Notes: generated from the sequence alone by a model not told the origin. A stretch of 22,337 nt of DNA from Candidatus Vogelbacteria bacterium CG10_big_fil_rev_8_21_14_0_10_51_16 (GCA_002774795.1 PCYI01000030.1:12607-34943); one strand, 5' to 3'; shown: positions 1-7,892, counted from the first letter of the stretch. Made by a program: numbers and translations.

Positions 1-56
1 GTTTCGCGCAAGGCGCTCGTAAAGACAAAAGTAGGGTTTTGTGTAATTCCTATCTA

Positions 57-86
57 AAGACAAACCGTGGCCATATTTGCTATACT
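57..86 (+). promoter_or_regulatory. Putative promoter of the surface-protein gene
   Basis: AAGACA at 57-62 could be a -35 and TATACT at 81-86 is a good -10, separated by 18 nt. The -10 overlaps the most upstream in-frame start (77), so translation more likely begins at ATG 125. Two AAAGACA motifs (21-27 and 56-62) lie in this region; the same motif is abundant near position 21200. Confidence 0.5.
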
Positions 87-124
87 GTGTGGGCCATAAT
101 TCACGCGTCATCAGTGGTACCAAC

Positions 125-2041
125 ATGGAGAACGATAATAGTCTGGGAAAAGTAGAGCGAGCCCTAAATCGGCCGGACGGGGGCATTTTTCGGCGTAAGC
201 GTACTCACCTCCATGAAGATAGTATCGATGTGCCAAGTGGCTGGGAGGCCCCCACTGAAGAAAATATGAAGAAACAAAAAAGAGTTTCCGGAGTGCGCTT
301 GGTGTTTTTGGTTGCGGTCGTCTTTTTTCTGGGGGCGCTTGCATTTTCCTCGTTTCTTTTCTTGGGCAAGACCAATGTTGTTTCCGGTGACAAGATTAGT
401 ATTTCAGTAAATGGCCCTATCGCGGTAAAGGGTGGTGAGGTGGCAACTTTCGAGATTATGATTGCCAATCAAAACGCTATCGAGATTGAGCTCGCGAGCC
501 TGGTGGTGCAATTTCCGGCGGGTACGCGCGATCCGGCACATGTAGAGCGACCCCTTACGCGCCACCGCCGCGACGTGGGCACCGTAAAGGAGAACCAAGT
601 TGTGCGCGAGTCGGTAAAGGGGATTTTCTTTGGAGAGACAGGGAGCGAACAGGAGATTGTTGTGGAATTTGAGTATCGTACCAAAGGGTCGAATGCCATT
701 TTTGTAAAATCGAAAACATTTTCTTTCTTGGTGGGAGAGGCACCCGTAGCCCTGTTGGTGATGGCTCCTAAGGATATTAATGCCGGCCAAAACCTAAAGG
801 TGAGTATCGAACTGTCTTCACAAAGCACGGAGACACTTTCGGATATGCTCGCGCACGTGCAGTATCCTCCCGGTTTTGTATTTGAGCGCGCGGAGCCGGT
901 TCCTGTGGCGGGCTCAAATAATGTTTGGCGTCTTGGTAATTTGTCACCGGGCGCCGAGCGCACGGTGACCGTTTATGGAGTTATGGAGGGCCAAGAAGAG
1001 GAGGTTAAGACCTTTCATGTAACAGCTGGCGCGGGTGGAAATACAGGAGACACGGCGGCGAAGGTTGTGGTGCCGTATAGTACCGTGAGCCACACTGTAA
1101 ACATCAAGCGCCCATTTGTAAGCATGCAAACGGTTGTGGCCGGCTCTATTGATGAAGTGGTCTCAGTCGAAGGGGCTCAAATTGTGAATGGCAGTATCGC
1201 TTGGAAAAATAATTTACCGACGCGCGTTATGGATGGCGAACTCTTGGTACGCATTCGCGGTAGCGTACTCGACGCACGATCTGTTTCCGCTTCGCAGGGC
1301 TTCTACCGCTCTTCAGACAGTACTCTTCTTTGGAACAAGAGTACGGCATCAGAATTGGCCATTATGGAACCTGGAGCCTCAGGGAGTCTCACTTTTAGTT
1401 TTGCTTCACAGCCCCTTCTTGCTTTTTCGGGAACCACTTTTCGTAATCCCGAGCTTGATCTTGAGTTTGTTTTCGTGGGGACGAGAGTAGCCGATGCTAC
1501 TATCGCGGGAGGAAGAGTGGAGACGGTTGTGCGCAGAAAAGTAAAATTCAATACTGTCACCCAGCTTGGGGCGCGGGCCGTGCATCACGTCGGCCCGATC
1601 GCAAACACGGGACCCTTGCCTCCTAAGGTTGGGGAAGAGACCACCTACACCATTATCTGGTCTCTTGTAAACTCATCAAACGACGTCACGCTCCCCACTG
1701 TGCGGGCCACTTTGCCAAGCTATATTCGTTTTATTGGAGGCGCCTCACCTGCTGATGAAAAAGTGCAGTTTGATAGTCGGGCCGGCGAGGTTGTCTGGGA
1801 TATGGAAAGCGTGAAGGCTGGGGCCGGTTTGACTGTGCCGGTCCGCGAAGTGGCTTTTCAGATTGGCTTCACGCCGAGCGTGAGTCAGGCTAACCTCGTG
1901 ATTCCTCTCACTGGCGACGTGGTCTTTTCCGGCACCGATGATTTTACTAAAGCAAGGCGAGTAAGCAGTCGGCCGGGACTTACCACCGAGCTTCTAACGG
2001 ATGCCAAGTCCCAAGAGGGAGAGTATCGAGTCAGACAGTAG
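125..2041 (+). CDS. Membrane-anchored surface protein with DUF11/Ig-like domains (hypothetical)
   Basis: A 638-residue protein of unknown function. A basic, hydrophilic cytoplasmic N-terminus (about residues 1-56) is followed by one hydrophobic segment at about 58-81, then about 550 residues rich in beta-forming and small residues. These are predicted to lie outside the membrane. Two stretches (about 210-300 and 500-600) resemble DUF11/CARDB-type surface domains: phrases such as 'YPPGFVF' and 'WRLGNLSPG' match the usual pattern of a described trajectory followed by a 'L-G-x-L-x-P-G' turn. There is no LPxTG motif and no second TM, so it should be a bitopic anchored protein. ATG 125 is preferred to the upstream in-frame start at 77, because the -10 box TATACT lies at 81-86. 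It may shape the cell envelope or mediate contact with a host cell, but this is inference. Confidence 0.75.
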   Translation: MENDNSLGKVERALNRPDGGIFRRKRTHLHEDSIDVPSGWEAPTEENMKKQKRVSGVRLVFLVAVVFFLGALAFSSFLFLGKTNVVSGDKISISVNGPIAVKGGEVATFEIMIANQNAIEIELASLVVQFPAGTRDPAHVERPLTRHRRDVGTVKENQVVRESVKGIFFGETGSEQEIVVEFEYRTKGSNAIFVKSKTFSFLVGEAPVALLVMAPKDINAGQNLKVSIELSSQSTETLSDMLAHVQYPPGFVFERAEPVPVAGSNNVWRLGNLSPGAERTVTVYGVMEGQEEEVKTFHVTAGAGGNTGDTAAKVVVPYSTVSHTVNIKRPFVSMQTVVAGSIDEVVSVEGAQIVNGSIAWKNNLPTRVMDGELLVRIRGSVLDARSVSASQGFYRSSDSTLLWNKSTASELAIMEPGASGSLTFSFASQPLLAFSGTTFRNPELDLEFVFVGTRVADATIAGGRVETVVRRKVKFNTVTQLGARAVHHVGPIANTGPLPPKVGEETTYTIIWSLVNSSNDVTLPTVRATLPSYIRFIGGASPADEKVQFDSRAGEVVWDMESVKAGAGLTVPVREVAFQIGFTPSVSQANLVIPLTGDVVFSGTDDFTKARRVSSRPGLTTELLTDAKSQEGEYRVRQ

Positions 2042-2045
2042 GGAT

Positions 2046-2150
2046 TGGAAACTGGAAAATGGAAACTAGAAGCTCGAAAAAATACGGTCAATCTGGTTAT
2101 ATGCACTTGATAATGCCAGTTTCCAGTAGCCAGTAGCCAGTTTCCAATTT
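2046..2150 (+). repeat. Inverted pair of heptanucleotide arrays upstream of glyS
   Basis: Five 7-nt units run from 2046 to 2080 (TGGAAAC, TGGAAAA, TGGAAAC, TAGAAGC, TCGAAAA). Five more run from 2116 to 2150 (CCAGTTT, CCAGTAG, CCAGTAG, CCAGTTT, CCAATTT). The second array is the reverse complement type of the first: the 12-mer at 2044-2055 pairs exactly with 2137-2148. They surround 35 nt of unique sequence, and the second array stops 9 nt before the glyS start. Confidence 0.85.
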
Positions 2151-2158
2151 TTATACAT

Positions 2159-3535
2159 ATGCAAGAAATGACTAAAATGGAAAAGATTGTCGGCCTCTGT
2201 AAACGCCGAGGATTCGTCTATCAAGGCTCCGAGATTTATGGTGGCCTTGCCGGCACGTGGGATTATGGCCCTTTAGGTGTGGCGCTTAAAAACAATATCA
2301 AGAAATTATGGTGGGAGCGTTTTGTTCTTGGTCGTGAGGATGTTTATGGCCTCGACGCGGCTATCATCATGAACCCGGCAGCCTGGGTGGCTTCGGGGCA
2401 CGCTCAAGGTTTTGCTGACCCGGCGGTGCAATGTAAAAAATGCGGGGCGTATTGGAGGACGGACCATGTTATTGCAAGCCAGCTTGTGGAGGAGGGAAAC
2501 TACCTTTGTCCACTGGGGTCGTGTCGGACGGCATTGGGCACGGAAGAGGAGCTCAACAAACAGAGCAAGAGTTTTAATATGATGTTTACCACAAGCGTGG
2601 GAGCGGGCGAGGAGTCCGCCATAAAGACCTACCTGCGCCCCGAGACTGCCGGCGGTATTTTTGTAAACTACAAAAACGTACTCGACTCGATGCACCCGAA
2701 ACTGCCATTCGGCATCGCCCAGATTGGCAAAGCCTTTCGTAACGAGATTGCTCCCCGCGACTTTCTTTTTCGGGCGCGTGAGTTTGAGCAGATGGAGATA
2801 GAGTATTTCATTAATCCCAAAACATGGGAGACGACATTTGAAGAGTGGCGCGAAGAGATGCATGGCTGGATAAAGGCCATTGGCCTACCCGTATCAATGG
2901 TCCATGAGCTTGAGGTACCAAAAGAGGACCTCGCGCACTACTCGAGGCGAACAATAGACTTCGAGTTCGACTATCCTTTTGGTCGAAGCGAGCTTTATGG
3001 CATGGCCTATCGTACCGACTTCGACCTTGCCAGCCACGCGCAGGCCTCGGGAGTGGATCTTACCTATTTTGACGAAGCGACCGGTGAACGATTTTTGCCA
3101 CACGTGATCGAGCCCTCGCTCGGGGTAGACCGGACCGCCCTCGCTTTGCTTTGCGCTTCTTACACAGAAGACTCAATGAATGAAGACAGTCGCGTCTTTC
3201 TGAAATTATCCCCGCGACTGGCTCCGGTCACCGTTGCGGTTTTTCCCCTTTTGAGAAATAAGACGGAGTTGGTGGCAAGGGCGCGAGAGATTTATGCTCT
3301 TCTGCGTCAGGCTCAAGTTGGCGCGGTTGTCTTTGATGATAATGGCAATGTGGGTAAGCGGTACAGAAGGCAAGACGAGATTGGGACGCCGTGGTGTGTC
3401 ACTGTAGACTTCGACACTTTGGGCGAGAAGCCTGAAGCTCGTGACACTGTTACTCTCCGCGACCGAGACACCGGGAAGCAGGAGAGAGTGAACATCAACG
3501 AGCTCACGGACATCTTGGAGAGCAAACTCGTGTAA
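2159..3535 (+). CDS. glyS: Glycyl-tRNA synthetase, single-chain homodimeric type
   Basis: Class II aminoacyl-tRNA synthetase that charges tRNA-Gly with glycine in the cytoplasm. The 458-residue protein has the family signature GSEIYGGLAGTWDYGPLG at 23-40. A zinc-binding insertion has C92, C95, C117 and C122. Motif 2 is around FRNEIAPRDFLFRAREFEQ (193-211) and motif 3 around PSLGVDRT (319-326). A C-terminal anticodon-binding domain spans about 355-458 (KRYRRQDEIGTPW). Length and layout fit the bacterial/archaeal alpha2 enzyme, not the alpha/beta GlyQ-GlyS type. The start is uncertain: ATGs at 2159, 2168 and 2177 are all in frame, and homologues usually begin near MEKI (2177). TATACA at 2152-2157 is too close to 2159 to serve it as a -10, but could serve 2168 on a leaderless mRNA. 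No Shine-Dalgarno sequence is visible. 'glyS' is used loosely for this type, also called glyQS. Confidence 0.96.
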   Translation: MQEMTKMEKIVGLCKRRGFVYQGSEIYGGLAGTWDYGPLGVALKNNIKKLWWERFVLGREDVYGLDAAIIMNPAAWVASGHAQGFADPAVQCKKCGAYWRTDHVIASQLVEEGNYLCPLGSCRTALGTEEELNKQSKSFNMMFTTSVGAGEESAIKTYLRPETAGGIFVNYKNVLDSMHPKLPFGIAQIGKAFRNEIAPRDFLFRAREFEQMEIEYFINPKTWETTFEEWREEMHGWIKAIGLPVSMVHELEVPKEDLAHYSRRTIDFEFDYPFGRSELYGMAYRTDFDLASHAQASGVDLTYFDEATGERFLPHVIEPSLGVDRTALALLCASYTEDSMNEDSRVFLKLSPRLAPVTVAVFPLLRNKTELVARAREIYALLRQAQVGAVVFDDNGNVGKRYRRQDEIGTPWCVTVDFDTLGEKPEARDTVTLRDRDTGKQERVNINELTDILESKLV

Positions 3536-3589
3536 AAAAGACACAAAATCCCATACTTCCAGCTATGGCGGAGCGTTGGGTTTTCGTGC

Positions 3590-3595
3590 TTTAAT
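3590..3595 (+). promoter_or_regulatory. Putative -10 box of the permease gene
   Basis: TTTAAT ends 6 nt before ATG 3602. This is the spacing expected for a leaderless transcript and matches that at relB, hicB, rpsF and the sigma gene. No convincing -35 was seen. Confidence 0.3.
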
Positions 3596-3601
3596 GCTGT
3601 T

Positions 3602-4663
3602 ATGCTTGAATACAAAAGGGAAAAGGACCTTACCATCATCACTACGGGCACTTTGGTGCGGGCCGCTTTGGTTATCGTGACTCTTGTGGCCGCTTATCTG
3701 CTCCGTGACCTTATCCTTGTTATCCTCACCTCGGTTGTAATTGCCTCCGCCATTGAGCCGATGGTGGCTTCGATCACCCGCCGGAGAGTTCACCGCACCA
3801 TTGCTGTTCTTTTTATTTATGCAGGGGTGATTGTCTTTCTGGGAGTTCTTCTTTTTGTGTTTCTTCCGCCTCTCATTGCCGACCTTTCTCAGCTTTCCGC
3901 CGTTTTGCCACAGCTTGCCGACGACCCCGGCATTCTCCAGCCGTTCTTTAACACTTTTCCCGGTATTCCCGAGGCTCTTCGAGGGGGATTTCAGGTGGTC
4001 GATTTGCTACCGGGGGCGACAGAGCTTGCCACTGGAATTAGCGGAGGGGTGGCGGCAACAGCAGGGTTTCTTTTCTTTGGCCTCTTTCAGTTTGTACTCA
4101 CTATTGTTCTCTCCTTTTACCTTTCGGTTCAACGCGATGGAGTGGAAAGCTTTCTTCGTCTGGTAACTGCGCAGAAACATGAGTCGTATGTCCTTGATCT
4201 GTGGGAGCGAGCGCGTCGCAAGATTGGTCTCTGGATGCAGGGCCAGCTTCTGCTCGCTCTCTTTATTGGTGTTTTTGTTTACCTTGGGCTTGCTATATTC
4301 AATATAAAGTACGCGCTCTTGCTCGCTATCCTTGCCGCTGTCTTTGAGATCATTCCTGTTTTCGGTCCGATCCTGGCGGCCATCCCCGGAGTAGCTGTCG
4401 GTTTTACTTACGGCATCACAACCGGCTTTTTTGTGCTCGCTTTTTACATTATCATTCAGCAGTTTGAAAATCATCTCATTTACCCATTGGTGGTGCGCAA
4501 GATTACCGGCATCCCGCCACTTCTTGTCATCCTCGCTCTCGTGGCCGGGGCTCAGCTTTTTGGTTTCCTCGGGCTTATCCTCGCTGTTCCTCTCGCCACT
4601 GTTTTTGTGGAGGTGATGAATGATTATGAAAGGAAGAAACGCCAACGACCGGAGACAGTGTAA
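3602..4663 (+). CDS. AI-2E/PerM-family membrane permease
   Basis: A 353-residue polytopic membrane protein of the PF01594 family (PerM, YdiK, TqsA relatives). Hydrophobic segments occur at about 16-53, 66-92, 148-176, 210-235, 237-280 and 300-345. The family's characteristic C-terminal stretch is present: EIIPVFGPILAAIPG, then QQFENHLIYPLVVRK, then GxxGLILAVPLA. Known members include an autoinducer-2 exporter and Na+/H+ antiporters, but most are uncharacterised, so the substrate cannot be called here. The C-terminus is a basic tail. The gene follows glyS by 66 nt and precedes metG by 40 nt. Both gaps begin with an A-rich AAAGACAC or AAAGGACAC motif (3537 and 4676). Confidence 0.92.
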   Translation: MLEYKREKDLTIITTGTLVRAALVIVTLVAAYLLRDLILVILTSVVIASAIEPMVASITRRRVHRTIAVLFIYAGVIVFLGVLLFVFLPPLIADLSQLSAVLPQLADDPGILQPFFNTFPGIPEALRGGFQVVDLLPGATELATGISGGVAATAGFLFFGLFQFVLTIVLSFYLSVQRDGVESFLRLVTAQKHESYVLDLWERARRKIGLWMQGQLLLALFIGVFVYLGLAIFNIKYALLLAILAAVFEIIPVFGPILAAIPGVAVGFTYGITTGFFVLAFYIIIQQFENHLIYPLVVRKITGIPPLLVILALVAGAQLFGFLGLILAVPLATVFVEVMNDYERKKRQRPETV

Positions 4664-4703
4664 AACCCAAAACACAAAGGACACAAAACTCCAAAATTTG
4701 ACT

Positions 4704-6221
4704 ATGACACAGAACATCTATCTCACCACCACCCTCCCGTACGTAAATGACCGCCCGCACTTGGGCCACGCCCTTGAGCTCGTTCAGGCCGACGCTATCG
4801 CCCGCTTTGAGCGGGGGCGGGGGAACGAAGTGTTTTTCAACTTTGGCACAGATGAGCATGGTCAGAAGATACTGGAAGCGGCCACAAAAGCAGGGGAGCC
4901 GGTGCAGGAGTATGCGGACCGCTATGCGGCCACTTTCGAATTGCTCCGCCAAGGGCTCGACCTTTCCTACGACAACTTTATCCGCACCACGGCCCCGCAC
5001 CACATTCTCGCCGCTCAAGAGATGTGGAAGCGGTGTGAAGTGGCGGGGGACATTTACAAGAAAAAATATTCCGGTCTCTACTGTGTGGGGTGCGAGCGTT
5101 TCGTCACTGAAAAAGATTTGGTGGATGGCAAGTGCGCCGACCACGGCAAAGAGCCGGTGACTCTCGAAGAGGAGAACTACTTTTTCCGATTCTCCAAATA
5201 CCAAGGCAAGCTCCTCGACTACCTTCGCGAGCCGGGCGTGATCCTACCGGAGTTTCGGTGCGAAGAGGCGGTCAAGTTTGTCGAGGGTGGCCTCGAAGAC
5301 TTCAGCATCTCGCGCAGTATTGAGAAGATGAGCTGGGGTATTCCCGTGCCGAATGACGAGACACAAGTGATGTATGTCTGGTTTGATGCGCTCACTAACT
5401 ATATCTCCACCCTCGGTTGGCCTAATGGATCAATGGGAGGCCTTGCTTCTGGCTCGGAATTAGAAGCAAGGCCTCCAAAGGGCCCTGATTCCAAAGACCT
5501 ATTCCAAAAGTTTTGGGTGGATGGGCATACCACTCAGTTCGCGGGCAAAGACCAGATTCGCTTCCAGTCCTTGATTTGGCAGGCAATGCTTATGTCGGCT
5601 GATTTACCGAACACGCAAAGGGTTGTCTACCACGGCTTTATCAACTCCGGCGGGCAGAAAATGAGTAAGACCCTTGGGAACGTACTCGACCCGCAAGCGC
5701 TGGTGGCCGAGTATGGTACGGACGCCGTGCGGTACTTTCTCCTGCGGCACGTGAATCCTTTTGACGACTCGGATGTTACCCCGGAGCGTTTTAAAGAGGC
5801 GTACAATGCGAACTTAGCTAATGGGTTGGGGAACTTGACCAGCCGCATTTTGAAGATGGCGGAGAGCTACTTAGAGGAAAGCACGAAATCCGAAGCACGA
5901 AGTACGAAACAAGCTCTAAACACGAAATCAGAAATTCAAAATAAGACCGCGGAATACTTACAGCAGTTTGAGTTTGGGAAGGCGATGGAGGTTGTCTGGA
6001 ATTTGATCGGAGTAATCGACGCCGAGATCCAAGAGAAAGAACCATTTAAGGTGTGGAAGGAGGACCAAGAGAAAGCGCGGGAAATCGTACGCGAGCTCGT
6101 GGCGGATTTAGCGGTGGTGGCCGAGCTACTCGCGCCTTTTATGCCGCAGACAGCCACTAAAATCACCGAGGCCATCACCGCGAACAAAAAACCGGAGACA
6201 TTATTTGTGCGTAAGGAGTAG
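4704..6221 (+). CDS. metG: Methionyl-tRNA synthetase
   Basis: Class I synthetase that charges both initiator and elongator tRNA-Met. The 505-residue product has the HIGH motif as HLGH (19-22), a zinc-type connective peptide (C127, C130, C144, H147), the WFDALTNYI stretch (226-234) and the KMSKS loop as KMSKT (319-323). A helical anticodon-binding domain spans about 362-500. There is no C-terminal EMAP/Trbp111 domain. ATG 4704 is chosen over upstream ATG 4620 because homology starts at TQNIYLTTTLPYVND and the upstream part overlaps the permease gene. Two segments look inserted. Residues about 245-262 are encoded by a 15-bp perfect inverted repeat and its flank. Residues about 391-415 (low-complexity, Ser/Thr/Lys/Glu-rich) are encoded by a heptanucleotide array like those between genes. 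Both keep the frame, and all catalytic motifs are intact. Confidence 0.97.
   Translation: MTQNIYLTTTLPYVNDRPHLGHALELVQADAIARFERGRGNEVFFNFGTDEHGQKILEAATKAGEPVQEYADRYAATFELLRQGLDLSYDNFIRTTAPHHILAAQEMWKRCEVAGDIYKKKYSGLYCVGCERFVTEKDLVDGKCADHGKEPVTLEEENYFFRFSKYQGKLLDYLREPGVILPEFRCEEAVKFVEGGLEDFSISRSIEKMSWGIPVPNDETQVMYVWFDALTNYISTLGWPNGSMGGLASGSELEARPPKGPDSKDLFQKFWVDGHTTQFAGKDQIRFQSLIWQAMLMSADLPNTQRVVYHGFINSGGQKMSKTLGNVLDPQALVAEYGTDAVRYFLLRHVNPFDDSDVTPERFKEAYNANLANGLGNLTSRILKMAESYLEESTKSEARSTKQALNTKSEIQNKTAEYLQQFEFGKAMEVVWNLIGVIDAEIQEKEPFKVWKEDQEKAREIVRELVADLAVVAELLAPFMPQTATKITEAITANKKPETLFVRKE
5436..5476. repeat. In-frame palindromic repeat inside metG
   Basis: Arms 5436-5450 and 5462-5476 are perfect 15-nt reverse complements (right arm AGAAGCAAGGCCTCC) with an 11-nt loop. 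The element encodes GGLASGSELEARPP, placed between LGWP and the next conserved block of MetG, where homologues usually have a short loop. The core GAAGCAAGGC recurs in the inverted repeat at 10203-10339. Confidence 0.85.
5881..5908 (+). repeat. Heptanucleotide array inside metG
   Basis: Four clean 7-nt units (GCACGAA, ATCCGAA, GCACGAA, GTACGAA) are followed by decayed sequence with another CACGAAATC at 5921-5929. They encode a hydrophilic linker (residues about 391-415) before the anticodon-binding helices. The period and style match the intergenic arrays of this window. Confidence 0.75.
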
Positions 6222-6257
6222 TGTCGTTGTCGTTTTTTTTGGGCCTCCGCTGGGTGT

Positions 6258-6286
6258 TTGACAAGAAAACGCGTAAGTATATACTT
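6258..6286 (+). promoter_or_regulatory. relB promoter with palindromic operator
   Basis: A consensus promoter: TTGACA (6258-6263), 16-nt spacer, TATACT (6280-6285). The -10 lies inside a perfect 12-bp palindrome AAGTATATACTT (6275-6286), a likely binding site for the antitoxin. ATG 6294 follows the -10 by only 8 nt, so the mRNA should be leaderless or nearly so. The TTG at 6258 is the -35, not a start codon. Confidence 0.75.
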
Positions 6287-6293
6287 ATGGAAT

Positions 6294-6569
6294 ATGAAAA
6301 CGACCGCCATAAGTGTAAAGATTGACCCGAAGGTTAAGCGTGAGGCAAGCAAGGCGGTTGAAGAACTCGGTATGTCCTTGTCCACCTACATCAACGCCTC
6401 ACTCAAGCAACTGGTGCGGACGCGCGAGGCGCATTTTACTTCCGGTCGTCGGGCAACTCCGTATCTAAAAAGGTTGGTGGCACAAGCAGAGGAGGAGTAC
6501 AAAAAAGGCGACTACTCCGGCCCTTTTGATTCCATCGAGGAGATGGATAAACATTTGGACTCGCTATGA
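6294..6569 (+). CDS. RelB/DinJ-like antitoxin
   Basis: A 91-residue protein whose N-terminus (TTAISVKIDPKVKREASKA) has the ribbon-helix-helix pattern of RelB/DinJ antitoxins: a beta strand followed by two helices with the 'EELGMSLSTYINASLKQLV' continuation. The RHH part should bind the operator in its own promoter. The C-terminal part (about 50-91, acidic and aromatic, ending near FDSIEEMDKHLDSL) should wrap the toxin. ATG 6294 is chosen because an upstream TTG in the same frame coincides with the -35 box. The stop overlaps the toxin start by 4 nt (ATGA), which is typical of translationally coupled toxin-antitoxin pairs. Confidence 0.88.
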   Translation: MKTTAISVKIDPKVKREASKAVEELGMSLSTYINASLKQLVRTREAHFTSGRRATPYLKRLVAQAEEEYKKGDYSGPFDSIEEMDKHLDSL

Positions 6570-6832
6570 TAAGGGTTATATACGCGAGAGCGTTTGATAA
6601 ACAGTACAAAAAGTTACCAGCACCACTCCGTCTAAAGTTCAAAGAGCGTAGAGACATCTTTCTTGAAGATCCGCTTAGCCCCATACTCAATAAGCATAAG
6701 CTCCACGGGGAGTATGGTGGACTGTTCGGCATCAATGTTACCGGAGATTATCGTGCTGTTTATCGAAACATAGACGAAGAGACAATAGAGTTTATCGCTA
6801 TTGGCACACATCATCAGCTTTATGGATCGTAA
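6566..6832 (+). CDS. RelE/YafQ-family mRNA interferase toxin
   Basis: An 88-residue basic protein with the RelE/ParE fold pattern: MIRVIYARAFDKQYKKLP, then KLHGEYGGLFGINVTGDYRAVYR, and a C-terminal GTHHQLYG. It resembles YafQ, which cleaves mRNA on the ribosome. Likely active-site equivalents are H47, D61, H82 and Y86. The second central histidine of YafQ appears to be replaced (N57 region), so catalysis may differ; this rests on alignment by eye. The start overlaps the antitoxin stop by 4 nt. Confidence 0.87.
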   Translation: MIRVIYARAFDKQYKKLPAPLRLKFKERRDIFLEDPLSPILNKHKLHGEYGGLFGINVTGDYRAVYRNIDEETIEFIAIGTHHQLYGS

Positions 6833-6876
6833 GCAGGCCGTACGAACGTAAACTACGTTCTTTGGTAAAAAAACAA

Positions 6877-7736
6877 ATGAATACACTCGCTCTCTCCACG
6901 CACCACGCTAAGGTTAATGATTATTATCACTCAACTGCGCTTGACTACTGGGTCTTCTGGCTTAACCGCAAGAACCTCGGTATCCACTTCGGATACTGGG
7001 ACGAGACGATACAAACACAACACCAGTCACTACTGAAGCTAAACGAGGTGCTTGCGAAACGGGCGACCGTCAAAAAAGAAGACAGGGTACTTGATGCGGG
7101 TTGTGGCTATGGTGGCAGTCTGTTGTGGCTTGCTGATAACGTTGGATGTTCCGGTGTTGGTGTCTCCATTGTAGATTTTCATACGGCGCGCGCTCGTAAG
7201 AATGCCAAGGCACGCAAAATTGATGACCGGGTGCAGTTTATGACACAGGATTTTGCGGCCACTGAGTTTCCGGACGAATCATTTGATGTGTTCTGGGCCA
7301 TTGAGAGCGTTGTCCATGCTCCAGACAAAGACAAAGTAGTGGCTGAGGCCTACCGACTCTTGCGGCCCGGTGGACGGCTCATTATGGCGGAGTACATATC
7401 CGAGAGAGAAGCGTTTGATGATGAAATTAAAAGAAAGATACGCGAGTGGCAAGATGCTTGGGCGATGCCCGCTTTCTTTACGAGGGGGGGTATATCGATG
7501 CCATGGAGGATGTTGGATTTCGTGATATCGAAGTACGCGACATAAGCAAACACATAGCCCCTTCAATCTTCCGCCTGGAGCGGATTTGCCGCTATGCCGC
7601 CCCGGCTGCCAATGCTCTTAACCGACTGGGTTTGATTAGCTCAATCCACGCCAAGAATCCCCGCGCCATACTACAGATGGCCGAAACCCTTCGCTACGGA
7701 GCTTGGCAGTACGCACTTATCTATGCCAAAAAATGA
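6877..7736 (+). pseudogene. SAM-dependent methyltransferase, frameshifted at a 7-G run
   Basis: A class I SAM methyltransferase resembling the gamma-tocopherol/sterol type. Visible are the N-terminal HFGYWDE (37-43), motif I VLDAGCGYGG (71-80), a motif II-like FDVFWAIESVVH (136-147) and LRPGGRLIMAEY (162-173). The 0 frame ends at 7545 after a non-homologous tail. The expected C-terminal half continues in the -1 frame from about 7482 (EGGYIDAMEDVGFRDIEV) to 7736. The switch point is seven Gs at 7484-7490: one missing G, or a -1 slip on G GGG GGT, restores a protein of about 286 residues. It could be a real mutation, an assembly or sequencing error, or programmed frameshifting. ATG 6877 is preferred to TTG 6862. 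The methyl acceptor is unknown. Confidence 0.8.
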
Positions 7737-7773
7737 GACCCTTCGATTGTGAGTTACGAAACTCGTATTTATT

Positions 7774-7820
7774 CCCTCCCCTGGCCAGGGGGAGGGGAAC
7801 CACCACAAGAAAGTCCGAAT
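7774..7820 (+). repeat. Dispersed GC-rich hairpin repeat, copy 1
   Basis: A near-perfect inverted repeat centred on CTGGCCAG (7774-7797, one bulged G) is followed by a tail reading AACCACCACAAGAAAGTC. The hairpin core and the tail recur at 16718-16757, in a different intergenic region. Confidence 0.75.
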
Positions 7821-7858
7821 ACCCAAAAAACGATAACGCAACTGAACTTTCGGACAGA

Positions 7859-7886
7859 TTGTGCAGACGGGAGCGTCTGCTATACT
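7859..7886 (+). promoter_or_regulatory. hicB promoter with inverted-repeat operator in the spacer
   Basis: TTGTGC (7859-7864), 16-nt spacer, TATACT (7881-7886). An inverted repeat with 7-bp arms, GCAGACG (7863-7869) and CGTCTGC (7874-7880), fills the spacer between the two boxes. It is a probable site for antitoxin autorepression. ATG 7893 comes 6 nt after the -10, again a leaderless arrangement. Confidence 0.7.
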
Positions 7887-7892
7887 AATCAC

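Noticed and set aside
4007..5204. Two minus-strand frames (236 and 209 codons) over the permease/metG region
   Set aside because: They are shadows of two recognised plus-strand genes and have low-complexity, unfamily-like translations.
6258..6293. TTG start extending the RelB antitoxin by 12 residues
   Set aside because: The TTG is the first three bases of the -35 box TTGACA, and the antitoxin family begins at ATG 6294.
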